A stretch of DNA of 32,624 nucleotides, from NCBI RefSeq assembly GCF_002435945.1, contig NZ_DIXC01000005.1:1-32624 (forward strand), given 5' to 3'. Below the pieces are notes generated by a model that was given only the letters and a program-made list of their open reading frames with translations, made no database searches and had not been told where the DNA came from. The position numbers were made by a program, and so were the translations under genes. The first letter of the stretch is position 1. Each line of letters starts with the position of its first letter. Of the stretch, positions 5,574-12,827 are shown piece after piece. Origin of the DNA: Mesotoga sp. UBA6090 (lineage in GTDB: Bacteria; Thermotogota; Thermotogae; Petrotogales; Kosmotogaceae).

Positions 5574-6677
5574 GTGAATTACATAGAACTGATCAACAAC
5601 TTCTGGATAGCAAACAAGATACATAAGTTCAACTCTCTGGAGACTTCTCTGTACTTCTTCGTTCTCGACTACGCGAACAACGCGAGATGGCCCGAGAGCT
5701 TCGTTATTCCGAACGGTATAGTTCAGAGCGTATACGGATGCACAAAGGGACAGCTCGCAAGAGCGAGAAGAAGATTGTGCAAGGCGGGACTCATATCTTA
5801 TGAATCGGGCGACAGATTCAACCCCGGAAAATACTCGATTTTCGCGTTCCCGATGGATACCCGACACGTCCCCGATGCGTCCCCGACGGATACCCCGACG
5901 CGTGCCGAGGAGCAGATTCCGGAAACGGCAGAGAATGTGATATTGAATGCTGTCGACCAAAGCACGGATGATCGCGATGAGAGCCCGATGCGTCCCCGAT
6001 GCGTTCCCGATACGTTCTCGACTGATCCCAATAATATAAACAAAACAAAACAAAAGAAAACAAAAGAAAAAAGTACACAATTACCTAACGGTAATTCGTC
6101 AGTGAGACTGACGGGAGAGAGTCGGATTTCCGGTGGATTGTCAACTTTTTCTGGTGTTGAAGAGGAATCAGAAGAAGAAATGGGTCGAGAAGAACAGACG
6201 ACATTCTGTGCGAAAGATGAGTCGGATGCTGAAAACGGAGTCGCCTCTTCTCTCGAAGCGCAAACTGAAGACGACCCTTCATCTTTCACTTCGGATGACT
6301 CTACGTTTGAAAGGAGATCGGGCGACTTTTGCGTCCCGTATGAGAAGATCCGCCAGGCCTTCATTGACCTCTGCCCCTCTCTTCCGGCTCCAAAGGAATC
6401 GGCGAAATGGTCGGGTTCTAGGAAGAGAAACGTCCGTGCCCGCTGGAAGGAGTATCCCTCGATCGGGTTCTGGGAAGACTACTTCAACAGGGTGGAGGAA
6501 TCTGAGTTTCTCTCCGGGAGAGTCACGAGATGGAGGGCAGACTTCGACTGGCTCATGAAGCCCTCTAATTTCGAGAAGGTCCTGGAGGGAAGATACTCCA
6601 ACAGGGGCGACAGGATGGCAGACGTTCTGAGGGACTTCGTGGGGGTTGGATCAGATGGACAGAAGCACATTCGCTGA
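5574..6677 (+). CDS. Phage-type replication initiator (replisome organiser)
   Basis: 367 aa from GTG 5574, 7 nt after AGGAGG. Residues 1-90 are a winged-helix domain (FWIANKIHKFNSLETSLYFF; KGQLARARRRLCKAGLISYE) like those of phage replisome organisers. Residues about 92-235 are a low-complexity, acidic, probably disordered linker. Residues 250-350 form the C-terminal domain seen in phage replication proteins: WKEYPSIGFWEDYF, then ESEFLSG and WRADFDWLMKPSNFEKVLEG. It should bind the origin and recruit loader and helicase. The loader gene overlaps its 3' end and a DnaB-like helicase follows, the order of SPP1 genes 38-39-40. The linker-coding DNA carries 11-bp direct repeats that are probably the origin. 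Confidence 0.8.
   Translation: MNYIELINNFWIANKIHKFNSLETSLYFFVLDYANNARWPESFVIPNGIVQSVYGCTKGQLARARRRLCKAGLISYESGDRFNPGKYSIFAFPMDTRHVPDASPTDTPTRAEEQIPETAENVILNAVDQSTDDRDESPMRPRCVPDTFSTDPNNINKTKQKKTKEKSTQLPNGNSSVRLTGESRISGGLSTFSGVEEESEEEMGREEQTTFCAKDESDAENGVASSLEAQTEDDPSSFTSDDSTFERRSGDFCVPYEKIRQAFIDLCPSLPAPKESAKWSGSRKRNVRARWKEYPSIGFWEDYFNRVEESEFLSGRVTRWRADFDWLMKPSNFEKVLEGRYSNRGDRMADVLRDFVGVGSDGQKHIR
5851..5906. repeat. Iteron-like array 1: five 11-bp direct repeats
   Basis: CGA-initial units start at 5851, 5862, 5873, 5884 and 5896. Examples are CGACACGTCCC and CGATGCGTCCC; the consensus is CGAYGCGTCCC. Spacing is 11, 11, 11 and 12 bp, about one helical turn. Since 11 is not a multiple of three, the encoded peptide does not repeat, so the repetition exists only at DNA level. 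Confidence 0.75.
5975..6029. repeat. Iteron-like array 2: five 11-bp direct repeats
   Basis: Units start at 5975, 5986, 5997, 6008 and 6019, all exactly 11 bp apart: CGATGAGAGCC, CGATGCGTCCC, CGATGCGTTCC, CGATACGTTCT, CGACTGATCCC. One unit is identical to the central unit of array 1. Confidence 0.8.
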
Positions 6678-7191
6678 GGGATTGGCGATGCTGAAGATGG
6701 CCTTCCCCGGATTCACTCTCGACAGACCTGCAGCAGAGCTCTGGTACAAGATGGTCTCCGACATCTCCGATTTGGCCTTTTCAGCCGCTGTACAGAGGTT
6801 AATCATGACGACCCATAGACCCCCGACAATTGCCGCGATTAGAAAGGCCGCTCTGGATGAAACAAAGGATTCATTGAGCGCGGAAGACGCCTGGCAGATA
6901 GTCATTGAGGACGTGCACAAATTCGGAATCTACGAAGAGCGTTTCTACGACGATCCAAGGCTCGAGAACGCGAAAAGGACAATAGGATGGCAGGAGTTAT
7001 GCGATATGACAGGTGAATCAAGAAGGGTAGTGAGGGCTCAGTTCATAAGGGCATATGAATCATACGATTTCAGGGAGAATGACAAGGCACTTAACGGAAA
7101 GAAAGAGGAAGTGAACAAGGAGCTTCTTTCTAAACTCTTCGGCGGAGTGTTGCCGGGGGAGAGAGCCACTCAAGGAGCCGCTGAGTGCTGA
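6655..7191 (+). CDS. Replicative helicase loader/inhibitor (SPP1 gp39-like)
   Basis: 178 aa from ATG 6655 (TTG 6646 is possible but would abut its own GGGGG). It overlaps the initiator gene by 23 nt. Residues 1-75 match the pattern of phage helicase loaders of the G39P family: AMLKMAFPGFTLDRPAAELW, YKMVSDISDLAFSAAVQRLI, then RPPTIAAIRKAA, the last being a common signature (PPTIA-x-I-R). Such proteins bind the helicase hexamer, hold it inactive and deliver it to the initiator. The C-terminal half (residues about 80-178) is less conserved and ends in a short repeat-like tail. The partner helicase is presumably the product of 9966-10727, now separated by four-helix-bundle and TPR genes. Confidence 0.75.
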   Translation: MDRSTFAEGLAMLKMAFPGFTLDRPAAELWYKMVSDISDLAFSAAVQRLIMTTHRPPTIAAIRKAALDETKDSLSAEDAWQIVIEDVHKFGIYEERFYDDPRLENAKRTIGWQELCDMTGESRRVVRAQFIRAYESYDFRENDKALNGKKEEVNKELLSKLFGGVLPGERATQGAAEC

Positions 7192-7200
7192 TGGAAACCA

Positions 7201-7235
7201 CGTTATCCGTCAACGGTCCACCGTCCGCCGAATTA
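7201..7235. repeat. Dispersed word-repeat copy
   Basis: CCGTCAACGGTCCACCGTCC and the following GCCGAAT are identical to the core of 2833-2864. Confidence 0.75.
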
Positions 7236-7277
7236 GGAATCTGTGTGAGAAACACTTAAGAATTATGGAGGTTTGAA

Positions 7278-7646
7278 ATGTCGTTTGGTTTCAAGAATCT
7301 GGAAGTCTGGAAAGTGAGCAAGTCCTTCGCAAAGGATGAGTATGAATTGACTTCATACTTTCCTTCAGAAGAAAAGTTTGGTCTTGTCGCTCAGTTAAGA
7401 AGGGCAGCGATTTCAGTTATGTCGAATATAGCCGAAGGAGCTGGGAGGAAACACAAGAAGGAGTTTGACCATTTTCTCTATCTTGCCCGCGGTTCCTTGA
7501 ACGAGACAGTGGCCCAGCTGGAGATTTCCTCTGAGTTTGGCTATTTGAAAGAGAATCAACTTGATCTGATTGAGGAGAAGGCTGAAAGAATAAACCGTAT
7601 GCTCTGGAAACTCTCTAAGTCTCTTGAAAAATCGGAGGACCGATGA
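7278..7646 (+). CDS. Four-helix bundle protein (S23/IVP family), copy 3
   Basis: 122 aa; ATG 7278 follows GGAGGT. The family signature is clear (EKFGLVAQLRRAAISVMSNI, AEGAGRKHKKEFDHFL), but it is distinctly diverged from copies 1 and 2. It lies in the same direction as the replication genes, between loader and XRE-TPR regulator. Its last codons (SEDR and stop) fall inside the GGAGGACC word-repeat that fills the following spacer, so the repeat seems to have supplied the C-terminus. Confidence 0.9.
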   Translation: MSFGFKNLEVWKVSKSFAKDEYELTSYFPSEEKFGLVAQLRRAAISVMSNIAEGAGRKHKKEFDHFLYLARGSLNETVAQLEISSEFGYLKENQLDLIEEKAERINRMLWKLSKSLEKSEDR

Positions 7647-7744
7647 CGGCTGACGGAGGACCGCTCTTCAAGCGATCAGCGGGTTCTCCGCTTTTAAGCG
7701 TACAACGGTTCTTATGCTTGCAACTGATCTTAAAGGAGGCAAAC
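7635..7744. repeat. Word-repeat spacer upstream of XRE-TPR gene
   Basis: GGAGGACCGATGACGGCTGA, AGCGATCAGCGGGTTCTCCG, TTTTAAGCGTACAACGG and CTTGCAACTGATC follow each other and end at AAAGGAGG. This is the same succession as in the spacer before the initiator gene. Confidence 0.7.
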
Positions 7745-8788
7745 ATGGAAGAATTTGGAAGAAGATTGAAGGAAAGAATGATAGACAAGAATATGACTGA
7801 AGCCGAGCTGGCTGAGAAGGTTCAGCTCTGGTCTTCAATACTCACTTCATACCTGCAGGGAGAGAGATTCCCGGGGTATTACACCCTGCTAAGGATAGCA
7901 GAAGCGCTGGATGTCTCTATCGATTTTCTTCTCGGCTTGAAGGATGATCCCGAGCTCAATAGCGCCGTCAAGAAAAGCTCTTCAACGAAGAAGAAGTCAA
8001 GAGAAGAGGACCTCATAAGGATCACAAACAAGTACGTAGGAAACATGAGGTTCAAAGAGGCCCGAGCCTTCTACCTGGAACTCATGAAAGGCGAAAATAA
8101 ACTCTCGGGATATGCCTTGTATGACGCGGCCAGACTGACGGCCTTTTTCGGAGAGAGGGAAAAGGCATTGGAGATGCTGAAAAAATTCTGCGAGAGAAAC
8201 CAGGATGAAACCTGCGGCTTCTGTTCCATGGGGGACATAAAGAAATCTATGGGAAGGCTCGAAGAGGCCGCAGGAGATTACAGATGGGTTCTGAAAATGG
8301 ACCCGAAGCATTTCTGGGCTACACTCCGGTTGGGAGAGATGGCCTTCAGCGAAGAGAAGCTTACCGAGGCCTACTTCTGGTTCGACAAACTCACGAGAGA
8401 CCATCCGCTCGACCCGACGGGATACTTCCAGCTGAGCAAGGCCCTCTCGAAGATGGAGAGGCCTTCGGCAAGCAGGCAGAACTTCCTTGCCGGGATCATG
8501 CTGAACTTCTCCATGGAGATCCCTAAAGTGGCCGATGTTACGACGAAGGTGATCTATGACAACCTGGGGGACTCCTCCAAGACAGAGGATCTGATCGAAG
8601 CCGTCGAGCTAATACGAAAGAACGCCGACAGACTCGAAGCCGAAAGGAAGAATCAATACCGTGAAGGAGCTTCCTTTGGAGAAATCCTTAGGAGGCAGAG
8701 GGAGTTTCTAGCATCTTCGAATAATCTGCAGGATGAAGACTCCCCAAATGATGAATTCGAAGAAGAGAGCGCCGGTGCTCGGCTCTGA
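7745..8788 (+). CDS. XRE helix-turn-helix regulator with TPR domain (347 aa)
   Basis: ATG 7745 follows AAAGGAGG; the frame is open back to 7643 but only through repeat. Residues 1-65 are an HTH domain: GRRLKERMIDKNMTEAELAE, LWSSILTSYLQGERFPGYYT, then RIAEALDVSIDFLLGL. Residues about 95-290 are tetratricopeptide-like helical hairpins (MGDIKKSMGRLEEAAGDYRW; LGEMAFSEEKLTEAYFWFDK). The C-terminus is acidic. XRE-TPR proteins of Gram-positive elements (Rap/Rgg/PlcR type) bind signalling peptides, but no peptide gene is seen here. It sits inside the replication module and is followed 45 bp later by a TPR-only protein. Confidence 0.8.
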   Translation: MEEFGRRLKERMIDKNMTEAELAEKVQLWSSILTSYLQGERFPGYYTLLRIAEALDVSIDFLLGLKDDPELNSAVKKSSSTKKKSREEDLIRITNKYVGNMRFKEARAFYLELMKGENKLSGYALYDAARLTAFFGEREKALEMLKKFCERNQDETCGFCSMGDIKKSMGRLEEAAGDYRWVLKMDPKHFWATLRLGEMAFSEEKLTEAYFWFDKLTRDHPLDPTGYFQLSKALSKMERPSASRQNFLAGIMLNFSMEIPKVADVTTKVIYDNLGDSSKTEDLIEAVELIRKNADRLEAERKNQYREGASFGEILRRQREFLASSNNLQDEDSPNDEFEEESAGARL

Positions 8789-8833
8789 TCCCTGTGATGG
8801 TTAGAAGAACAAAGAATAAGAGAGGTGAAAAAT

Positions 8834-9586
8834 ATGATGATGATTATGAGACTGAATGAAATAAGGAGGCACCAGTTTCTCGAAGAAACGGAAAAGGCGA
8901 AGGAGCTCTATCTCAAGACTATTACGGAAATAGGCTTGAGAGAAGATCCGAACTGGGAGCTTGAAGAGGAGCCCCTAGACGAGTTCAAGTATGACTGCGA
9001 ATACCTCGTGCTCGGCAGGATAGCCGAGGATTTCGGTGATCTTCACATAGCCAGGCGGCTCTTCGAGGAGTGTTACAGGAGATGGCCCGACGACATGAGA
9101 AGCGTGAAGGATCTCGCCAGAGTATACAGGAAGCTGAACCTTCCGAACAAGAGCGAGATGATGTACAGGCTCGCTCTCTCATATGATAACGACGACCGCA
9201 ATGCGTTAAGGGAAATGAGTGAGCTCTACCTCGAACTAAACAGACCGCTGGACGCCCTTGCGTGGCTTCAGAGAGCGCTTCTTCTCGATCCTTTCGAAGC
9301 GGAGAATTACCTTCTCGTTGCGAAAGCGCTGAAGATGATAGACAAAGTCGAAGAGAGCATAAAGATGTTTCGCGCTGCGGCTCTTCTGGATGTCCGCCGC
9401 TATGAAGCGACCCTGAGAGGAAAGATAACAAAGGCTTACGCGGAAGAGATCGGGGATGCTGAGGAGCTCAACGATATCTACGAAGTGAATGAAGAGATTA
9501 TGGAATGGACGAAGAAATCAATGAAGTATTTCCACAGCAGGAAAGGGGCGAAGGAACAGCAGAATGCCAGGAGATCGGCTGAGTGA
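8834..9586 (+). CDS. TPR-repeat protein (250 aa)
   Basis: The frame is open from GTG 8825, but AGAGGTG fits ATG 8834 (one of several clustered ATGs). Almost the whole protein is helical repeats of TPR type: LGRIAEDFGDLHIARRLFEE, VYRKLNLPNKSEMMYRLALS, then LNRPLDALAWLQRALLLDPF. There is no signal peptide, DNA-binding domain or membrane segment. The C-terminal 20 residues are basic and adjoin repeat sequence. It probably acts with the XRE-TPR regulator upstream as a scaffold or anti-regulator; no specific partner can be named. Confidence 0.75.
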   Translation: MMMIMRLNEIRRHQFLEETEKAKELYLKTITEIGLREDPNWELEEEPLDEFKYDCEYLVLGRIAEDFGDLHIARRLFEECYRRWPDDMRSVKDLARVYRKLNLPNKSEMMYRLALSYDNDDRNALREMSELYLELNRPLDALAWLQRALLLDPFEAENYLLVAKALKMIDKVEESIKMFRAAALLDVRRYEATLRGKITKAYAEEIGDAEELNDIYEVNEEIMEWTKKSMKYFHSRKGAKEQQNARRSAE

Positions 9587-9965
9587 TGAAGGAAACGCTG
9601 TGAAAACCATAGAGCCGATGAAGGCTGTGCGCTAGGGAAACGAAAAACCAGCTGGATAGATCCGCAAAAAGCGCCGGTGGAAGATCAAGGACCCGCTGAG
9701 CGCTAGGGAAACGAAAAACCAGCTGAGAAAAGAGCCATAAAGGAGCAGCTGAGTGCTTTGAAAAGGATGCCGTCCGCTGTGGGGATCATTCAAAGAACCC
9801 CCGGGCTTCCGCCTAGAAAAGCGGACTCGTCCTTTGTCCAGATCAGATCAACAAGAGGGAGCACTACCTTAGCAAAAGAGCTTTCTTTGCTCGTGAGATT
9901 GCAGAGATCCGCTAAGAAGCTATGAAAAACAGAAAAAAACAAAGACACTTACGGAGGTGAATTAA
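9587..9965. repeat. Repeat spacer with a 26-bp exact direct repeat
   Basis: No gene seen. Two identical 26-bp copies start at 9629 and 9700 (GCGCTAGGGAAACGAAAAAC and six more bases), 71 bp apart. They are surrounded by GATCCGC, GCTGAGCGCT and GAGCAGCTGAGTGCT words of the family seen at 4836-4919. The last 60 bp are AT-rich and lead to the GGAGGTG of the helicase gene. Confidence 0.7.
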
Positions 9966-10727
9966 ATGTCTGAATACAGGTGGCCGATAGATAAACTGAA
10001 CGATATTCTTCAACCTATGAGAGAAACGGATCTTGTCGTGATAGGTTCGAGACCCTCTCAGGGAAAGACTACGCTCATGCTGAACATGGCATATGAATTC
10101 ACGAGAAAAGGAATGAGGACTGCCTATGCAACCCTAGACAGAAGCAAGGACAATCTAGAAGAAAGGCTTCTCCAAAGGCATCGTTATTCAGAGGATTTAC
10201 TGAAGGACGGAGAAGACGAATATTTTGCAATGCGCTCCCGATACAGAGAGAAGTTAAGAAGCATACCCCTCTTCTTCTTAGACCTTAGAGAGTGGGGCGA
10301 GACTATTGACAAGGTCGCATATGCGATCGACGATCTGAAGTGCTTTTTCAGATACGATATCTGCTTTGTCGACTACCTTCAGCTCATTCGCGAAAGAGAG
10401 GGCGAACTCAAGTGGTTCAAGGAGTTGGCCACGTTTCTCCAAATGCCGATCGTTATTGCAAGCCAGCTAAAAAGAACGGTAATGAACAATCCAGGCAATC
10501 TTCCTCAAGAGAAGGACTTTCATGACTTTGAAGAGATAAACACTTGCGCGGATACGATAATCATGCTTCATCACGAGCACTCCTACGAAGACAATGCGCC
10601 GAAAGAAGAGCTGAGGGTCATAGTCTCGAGAGACAGGGGAAAGCCCGTGAACCGCGAGACAGTCCTTAACTTCGACTGGGAAAGGGCGATGCTGATGAAA
10701 GAAGAGCAAGAATCAATAGCTAGGTAG
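9966..10727 (+). CDS. DnaB-like replicative helicase, RecA-core only
   Basis: 253 aa; ATG 9966 after GGAGGTG. It covers the C-terminal ATPase domain of DnaB. Walker A is GSRPSQGKTT (DnaB: ARPSMGKT), Walker B is ICFVDYLQLI, the sensor is ASQLKR, and VSRDRGKP matches DnaB's KNRNG-x-x. CADTIIMLHHE fits the conserved aspartate segment. The N-terminal primase-binding domain of cellular DnaB (about 170 aa) is absent, as in several phage and plasmid helicases. It should unwind DNA 5' to 3' as a hexamer, loaded by the product of 6655-7191 at the origin marked by the initiator. It is the last gene of the replication module; a terminator-like hairpin follows. Confidence 0.85.
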   Translation: MSEYRWPIDKLNDILQPMRETDLVVIGSRPSQGKTTLMLNMAYEFTRKGMRTAYATLDRSKDNLEERLLQRHRYSEDLLKDGEDEYFAMRSRYREKLRSIPLFFLDLREWGETIDKVAYAIDDLKCFFRYDICFVDYLQLIREREGELKWFKELATFLQMPIVIASQLKRTVMNNPGNLPQEKDFHDFEEINTCADTIIMLHHEHSYEDNAPKEELRVIVSRDRGKPVNRETVLNFDWERAMLMKEEQESIAR

Positions 10728-11307
10728 AGGGTTCTTCAGCGACCGCCAGTCTTTCCGGGAAAACGGCGATCAATTGCATCATGATATCTTCTTCCAAAGT
10801 GAATCATTGATGACCTCTTTGGTTCTTTTCGGCGGACGGAGGACCTTTGACGGTCAACTATGCTTTTGATGCAACTTGCAACATCGAACTTGGAACTGCA
10901 CTACACACCCTAACGGCAGGAAGGAAGAGACACCCTTCCTGCCTTCTTGTTTGACAGGAAACTCTTCTAATCCGCAAGTAATGGATTCGCCCGAATAGCT
11001 ACTTGAAAGCAATTAAAAGATTCGTATTCGAAGAAAATTCCCACAGAGAATTCTCAGTGAATCATAATTAAGATGCTCAAGAGGGAATTAACAGTTTTTA
11101 TGGTTCTAGTAGTATTATTGAATGTATAAGACTGTAATCTATTCCCGAATTCGAAATCGCAAGGTTAACTCTAAGTATTCTAAATCAAGTCGTTTTCTGA
11201 GTTATTTCAATCTGTTTGCCAGCAGTGAGACTTAATAGATGTGCAAATCAGAAAATGACTGCTAGGTTTGCTGTTCGTTCAATTTCGGCTATTTGATGAG
11301 GTGCTAG
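10728..11307. other. Spacer between replication module and sugar operon
   Basis: No gene. Bases 10728-10905 hold repeat words (GGCGGACGGAGGACC, ACGGTCAAC, CAACTTGCAAC). A hairpin terminator lies at 10915-10951. From about 10960 to 11300 the sequence is AT-rich and free of the repeat words. This is the likely place of the sugar-operon promoter, but no convincing -35/-10 pair was found. Confidence 0.6.
10915..10951 (+). terminator. Rho-independent terminator
   Basis: GGCAGGAAGG (10915-10924) pairs perfectly with CCTTCCTGCC (10934-10943). It has a 9-nt loop and is followed by TTCTTGTTT. It ends transcription from the replication module. Confidence 0.75.
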
Positions 11308-11724
11308 ATGCAGCAATATTCGTTAAATGAAAGGAAGACCAAGAATCCCGAAGACGGTACTCTCGTCTTCTTCGAAGCTAACAAGGACATCCCTTTTGGT
11401 TTCAAGCGTGTTTATTATACGTATGGTGTGAAAGAAGGAATCATTCGTGGCCATCATGCGCATAAGGCCTTGGAGCAGTTGTTGATATGCGTTTACGGAG
11501 CGATCGAGATTATGTGCGATGATGGGGAGAAGAAAGAATGCACTGTCCTGGATGATCCTGCGAAAGGACTGTATGTTGGTCCTGGCATATGGCATACTAT
11601 GGAGTGGTTAAAAGATGACAGTATCTTGCTGGTTCTTGCTTCCGAATACTACGATGAGTCTGATTATATCCGTGATTACGATGAGTTTATCAGACTTGTG
11701 AAGGAGGGTTACTGGAAGAGATGA
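11308..11724 (+). CDS. fdtA: dTDP-4-oxo-6-deoxyglucose 3,4-ketoisomerase (FdtA/QdtA cupin)
   Basis: 138 aa; GAGGTG precedes ATG 11308. A single-domain cupin with the family signature RGHHAHK (residues 47-53; two of these histidines form the active site in FdtA/QdtA), then LICVYGAIEI and GPGIWHTMEW. It converts dTDP-4-keto-6-deoxyglucose (made by RmlB, 14997) into the 3-keto isomer, which the next gene product aminates. Whether the product is the galacto (Fuc3N, FdtA) or gluco (Qui3N, QdtA) epimer cannot be read from the sequence by eye. First gene of the operon; it overlaps the next by ATGA. Confidence 0.8.
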   Translation: MQQYSLNERKTKNPEDGTLVFFEANKDIPFGFKRVYYTYGVKEGIIRGHHAHKALEQLLICVYGAIEIMCDDGEKKECTVLDDPAKGLYVGPGIWHTMEWLKDDSILLVLASEYYDESDYIRDYDEFIRLVKEGYWKR

Positions 11725-12827
11725 AAGTACCTTTCAATGTTCTCAGACCTCAGTATCTCATGTTCAAAGAGGAATATGATAGAGCAGCTCTTGAAGCTCT
11801 CGATTCGGGCTGGTATGTGCTCGGAGAGAAGGTGAGTCAGTTCGAGCGGGAGTTTGCCGATTACGTTGGCGTTCAGCATTGTGTTGGTCTAAATTCAGGC
11901 TTGGATGCTCTCATTCTCGCCTTCAGAGCACTTGGCATTTCCGAGGGTGATGAAGTTATTGTTCCGGCCAATACCTATATCGCCTCGGTTCTTGGAGTAA
12001 CTGAGAACGGAGCCGCGCCAATCTTTGTCGAACCGGACGAATTCTACAACATCGATCCAGCGAGGATAGAAGAGGCGATTACGGAAAGAACGAAGGCGAT
12101 CCTTCCAGTACATCTCTACGGTCAGCCAGCAAGAATGGAAGAGATAATGCCGATTGCCAAGAAACACAATCTCTTTGTCGTCGAAGACTGTGCTCAGGCA
12201 CATGGAGCTACGCTCGACGGAAAGAATATCGGGACCTTCGGGGACATAAACTGCTTCAGTTTCTTTCCGACAAAGAATCTCGGAGCCTTTGGAGATGGCG
12301 GGGCGATCGTAACTAACAGCGACGAACTGGCAGAGAGGGTCCGCCTCCTAAGAAACTACGGAAGTATCAAGAAATACTACCATGAGATCGAAGGCGTCAA
12401 TTCCAGGCTTGATGAGATTCAGGCTGCGCTGTTGAGCGCGAAGCTAATACATATGACAGAGCTCGAAGATGATAGAAGAAGAGTAGCCGAGAAGTATCTG
12501 GAAGAGATCACCAATCCCCTTATAGAACTGCCGAAGATCAAAGAGGGCTTCAAGCATGTGTGGCATCTCTTCGTGATCAAGTGCAATCAGAGAGATGAAC
12601 TACAGAGACATTTATCTGACAACGGAATAGGGACCCAAATACATTATCCCGTTCCTCCTCATCTTTCGGGAGCTTATAGCCGATTCGGACACAACAAGGG
12701 AGACTTCCCAATATCCGAGAACTACGCAGACAGTATTCTTAGCCTGCCACTATATAACGGTATGAGTGATGAAGAAGCCGATTATGTAATTGAAAAGATA
12801 AATATGTTCAAAGGGGTGAGTGTATGA
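11721..12827 (+). CDS. fdtB: dTDP-3-oxo-6-deoxyhexose aminotransferase (FdtB/QdtB, DegT family)
   Basis: 368 aa, the normal length for DegT/DnrJ/EryC1 aminotransferases. The PLP lysine is Lys185 in FFPTKNLGAFGDGGAI, and Asp156 of VVEDCAQAHGA binds the pyridine nitrogen. EVIVPANTYIAS and the C-terminal HVWHLFVIK are also typical. It transfers an amino group, usually from glutamate, to C3 of the keto sugar from FdtA, giving dTDP-3-amino-3,6-dideoxyhexose. The start overlaps the stop of the isomerase gene by 4 bp (ATGA), so the two are translationally coupled. Confidence 0.85.
   Translation: MKVPFNVLRPQYLMFKEEYDRAALEALDSGWYVLGEKVSQFEREFADYVGVQHCVGLNSGLDALILAFRALGISEGDEVIVPANTYIASVLGVTENGAAPIFVEPDEFYNIDPARIEEAITERTKAILPVHLYGQPARMEEIMPIAKKHNLFVVEDCAQAHGATLDGKNIGTFGDINCFSFFPTKNLGAFGDGGAIVTNSDELAERVRLLRNYGSIKKYYHEIEGVNSRLDEIQAALLSAKLIHMTELEDDRRRVAEKYLEEITNPLIELPKIKEGFKHVWHLFVIKCNQRDELQRHLSDNGIGTQIHYPVPPHLSGAYSRFGHNKGDFPISENYADSILSLPLYNGMSDEEADYVIEKINMFKGVSV

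Larger units (their letters stand above)
5851..6085. other. Putative replication origin inside the initiator gene
   Basis: Two five-unit iteron arrays are followed at 6030-6085 by a strongly asymmetric A-rich tract (AATAATATAAACAAAACAAA and onward), a candidate unwinding element. Iterons plus an A-rich stretch inside the initiator gene is the layout of the lambda origin in gene O, and SPP1 oriL lies inside gene 38. No experimental evidence; inference from layout. Confidence 0.6.

Noticed and set aside
5851..6029. CRISPR-like array
   Set aside because: Units are 11 bp, contiguous and inside a coding sequence, without spacers; iterons fit much better.
5559..6364. Long minus-strand frames opposite the initiator gene
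   Set aside because: They are Arg/Ser-rich shadows of the linker region; no ribosome binding site or domain, and the plus-strand protein has two recognisable domains.
7643..7744. N-terminal extension of the XRE-TPR gene
   Set aside because: It is open only because the word-repeat lacks stops in this frame; AAAGGAGG marks ATG 7745.
11000..11300. Promoter of the sugar operon
   Set aside because: Several TTG... and TATTTG/TAATAG pairs exist, but none has both good hexamers and spacing, so none is listed.
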